DNA of 14,349 nucleotides from positions 1 through 14,349 of the forward strand of contig JAZQUM010000036.1 of the NCBI GenBank assembly GCA_045631305.1, in the 5' to 3' direction. The position numbers were made by a program, and so were the translations under genes. The notes below the pieces were generated by a model, which worked only from the letters and a program-made list of their open reading frames with translations, did no database searches and was not told the origin of the DNA. The DNA is from JAZQUM01 sp045631305 (GTDB lineage Bacteria; Bacillota; Clostridia; Oscillospirales; Oscillospiraceae). This document shows positions 13,346 through 14,349 of the stretch, in pieces. The first letter of the stretch is position 1. Each line of letters starts with the position of its first letter.

Positions 13346-14095
13346 ATGAGAAAAGAAACCGTTCTTACCGTGGCAAGCAACCGCGGCGTGGCACGGGGCA
13401 CTTTTGAAATGGTGCTCACGGGGGATGTTTCCTCCATCACCGCCCCCGGTCAGTTTGTGAATATCGCGCTGGACGGCCGCTTCCTGCGCCGCCCCATTTC
13501 CGTGTGCGATGTGAACGAAAACAGCCTCACCATCGTTTATAAAGTACAGGGCCAGGGCACCGAGGAAATGAGTCATTTCCTCCCCGGCAAGGAACTCAAT
13601 GTTCTCAGCGGCCTTGGCAATGGCTTTGACACTTCCAAAAGCGGCGACGCTCCCCTGCTCATCGGCGGCGGCGTTGGCGCAGCTCCCATGTTCTATCTGG
13701 CCCGCTGCCTTGTAAAGGAAGGCAAGAAAGTCAATGTGATCCTGGGCTTCAACACCGAAGACGAAATTTACTACGCTGAAAACTTCGCCGCTCTCGGCGC
13801 AAACGTTCACATCACCACGGTGGACGGCAGCCGCGGCACCAAGGGCTTCGTTACCGATGCCATTGCCGAATGCGGTGAATGCTCCTATATCTACACCTGC
13901 GGTCCCGAACCTATGCTGCGGGCTGTATACAATGCCAGCGAGCTGACCGGTCAGTTCAGCTTTGAAGAGCGCATGGGCTGCGGCTTCGGCGCCTGCATGG
14001 GCTGCACCTGTGAAACCCTCTATGGCGCTAAGCGCATCTGCCGGGATGGTCCCGTTCTTGTAAAGGAGGAAATCAAATGGCCGACACGAAAGTAA
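13346..14095 (+). CDS. pyrK: Dihydroorotate dehydrogenase electron-transfer subunit
   Basis: The 249-residue iron-sulfur flavoprotein subunit that passes electrons from dihydroorotate oxidation in PyrD (FMN) through FAD and a [2Fe-2S] cluster to NAD+. The FAD-binding motif is FLRRPISVCD (46-55), the NAD-binding glycine-rich loop IGGGVGAAPMFYLAR (106-120), and TCGPEPML (184-191) contacts nucleotide. The cluster cysteines are in ERMGCGFGACMGCTCE (208-223; C212, C217, C220) plus C232. It has its own binding site (GGGAGAAG) and begins 18 nt after pyrC. Its last 19 nt overlap the start of pyrD, and the pyrD ribosome binding site lies inside pyrK, so the two subunits are probably made by coupled translation. 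Presence of PyrK defines the partner as a class 1B enzyme. Confidence 0.95.
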   Translation: MRKETVLTVASNRGVARGTFEMVLTGDVSSITAPGQFVNIALDGRFLRRPISVCDVNENSLTIVYKVQGQGTEEMSHFLPGKELNVLSGLGNGFDTSKSGDAPLLIGGGVGAAPMFYLARCLVKEGKKVNVILGFNTEDEIYYAENFAALGANVHITTVDGSRGTKGFVTDAIAECGECSYIYTCGPEPMLRAVYNASELTGQFSFEERMGCGFGACMGCTCETLYGAKRICRDGPVLVKEEIKWPTRK

Positions 14096-14349
14096 CTCTT
14101 TGCGGTATCACCATGGATAACCCTGTGATCCCCGCCAGCGGCACCTTTGGCTTTGGCTATGAATTTACCGAATGGTATGATATCAACTGCCTGGGCACCT
14201 TCTCCTTTAAGGGTACCACCAAGGATCCCCGCTTCGGCAACCCCACCCCCCGCATTGCTGAATGCCCTGCAGGCATGCTGAACTCCGTGGGTCTGCAGAA
14301 CCCCGGTGTGGAAGCTGTTATCAAAGAAGAACTTCCCAAGCTGAAGGAA
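14077..14349 (+). CDS. pyrD: Dihydroorotate dehydrogenase catalytic subunit, N-terminal part (cut by window edge)
   Basis: The open frame from ATG 14077 gives 91 residues starting MADTKVTLCGITMDNPVIPA and continuing past the window. NPVIPASGTFGFGYEF, KGTTKDPRFGNPTPRIAE and GMLNSVGLQNPGVEA are the N-terminal FMN and substrate regions of class 1 dihydroorotate dehydrogenase, which oxidises dihydroorotate to orotate in the cytoplasm. AAAGGAGG (14062-14069 region) inside the pyrK end lies about 8 nt upstream. The 19-nt overlap with pyrK and the PyrK partner identify class 1B. The catalytic cysteine lies beyond the window edge. Confidence 0.95.
   Translation, partial: MADTKVTLCGITMDNPVIPASGTFGFGYEFTEWYDINCLGTFSFKGTTKDPRFGNPTPRIAECPAGMLNSVGLQNPGVEAVIKEELPKLKE

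Noticed and set aside
11960..13810. 616-codon open frame on the minus strand opposite pyrC and pyrK
   Set aside because: pyrC and pyrK have full family motifs in the plus direction. The antisense frame has no ribosome binding site or recognisable domain and arises from biased codon use.

Overview
The window looks like core chromosome from an anaerobic Firmicute (Bacillota) of the Clostridia or Negativicutes type. The evidence is strong AAAGGAG ribosome binding sites, consensus sigma-A promoters, intrinsic terminators, a tandem glycine riboswitch, a SleB/CwlJ-type cell-wall hydrolase and a PyrK-dependent dihydroorotate dehydrogenase. The species cannot be named from sequence alone. No tRNA, rRNA, insertion sequence, prophage or CRISPR array was seen.

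Layout from left to right. (1) The start of an NADP-type glutamate dehydrogenase gene (minus strand, cut by the window edge) diverges from a purine-type phosphoribosyltransferase (725-1285). An adenine deaminase (1480-3207) follows; the two together suggest adenine salvage. (2) A secreted protein with a copper-amine-oxidase-like domain and a SleB-type hydrolase domain (3379-4185). (3) A two-gene operon of unknown function (4248-5806): a TIGR04255-family protein and an unrecognised 252-residue acidic protein. It has its own promoter and a terminator shared with the convergent operon. (4) A tightly packed minus-strand operon, read from 8168 down to 5831: SLOG/YpsA-like protein, PHP-family phosphoesterase, COG2426 small membrane protein, PAP2 phosphatase. 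(5) Divergent from it, a Y-family DNA polymerase IV gene followed at 14 nt by 5-formyltetrahydrofolate cyclo-ligase (8327-10113). (6) A tandem glycine riboswitch with its own promoter and terminator (about 10224-10541), upstream of serine hydroxymethyltransferase glyA (10580-11824). (7) A pyrimidine biosynthesis operon pyrC-pyrK-pyrD (12077 to the right edge) with a strong promoter and a roughly 110-nt leader.

Functional themes are nucleotide metabolism (adenine salvage, de novo pyrimidines) and one-carbon/glycine metabolism (folate cyclo-ligase, glycine-sensing glyA). The clearest new observation is a regulatory one. The 5' strand of the P1 helix of glycine aptamer 2 can pair either within the aptamer or with the 5' arm of the terminator just before glyA. 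This predicts a glycine-OFF switch on glyA, opposite in sense to the familiar glycine-ON switch on gcvT. The best candidate for an undescribed protein system is the TIGR04255 plus unknown-partner pair at 4248-5806.
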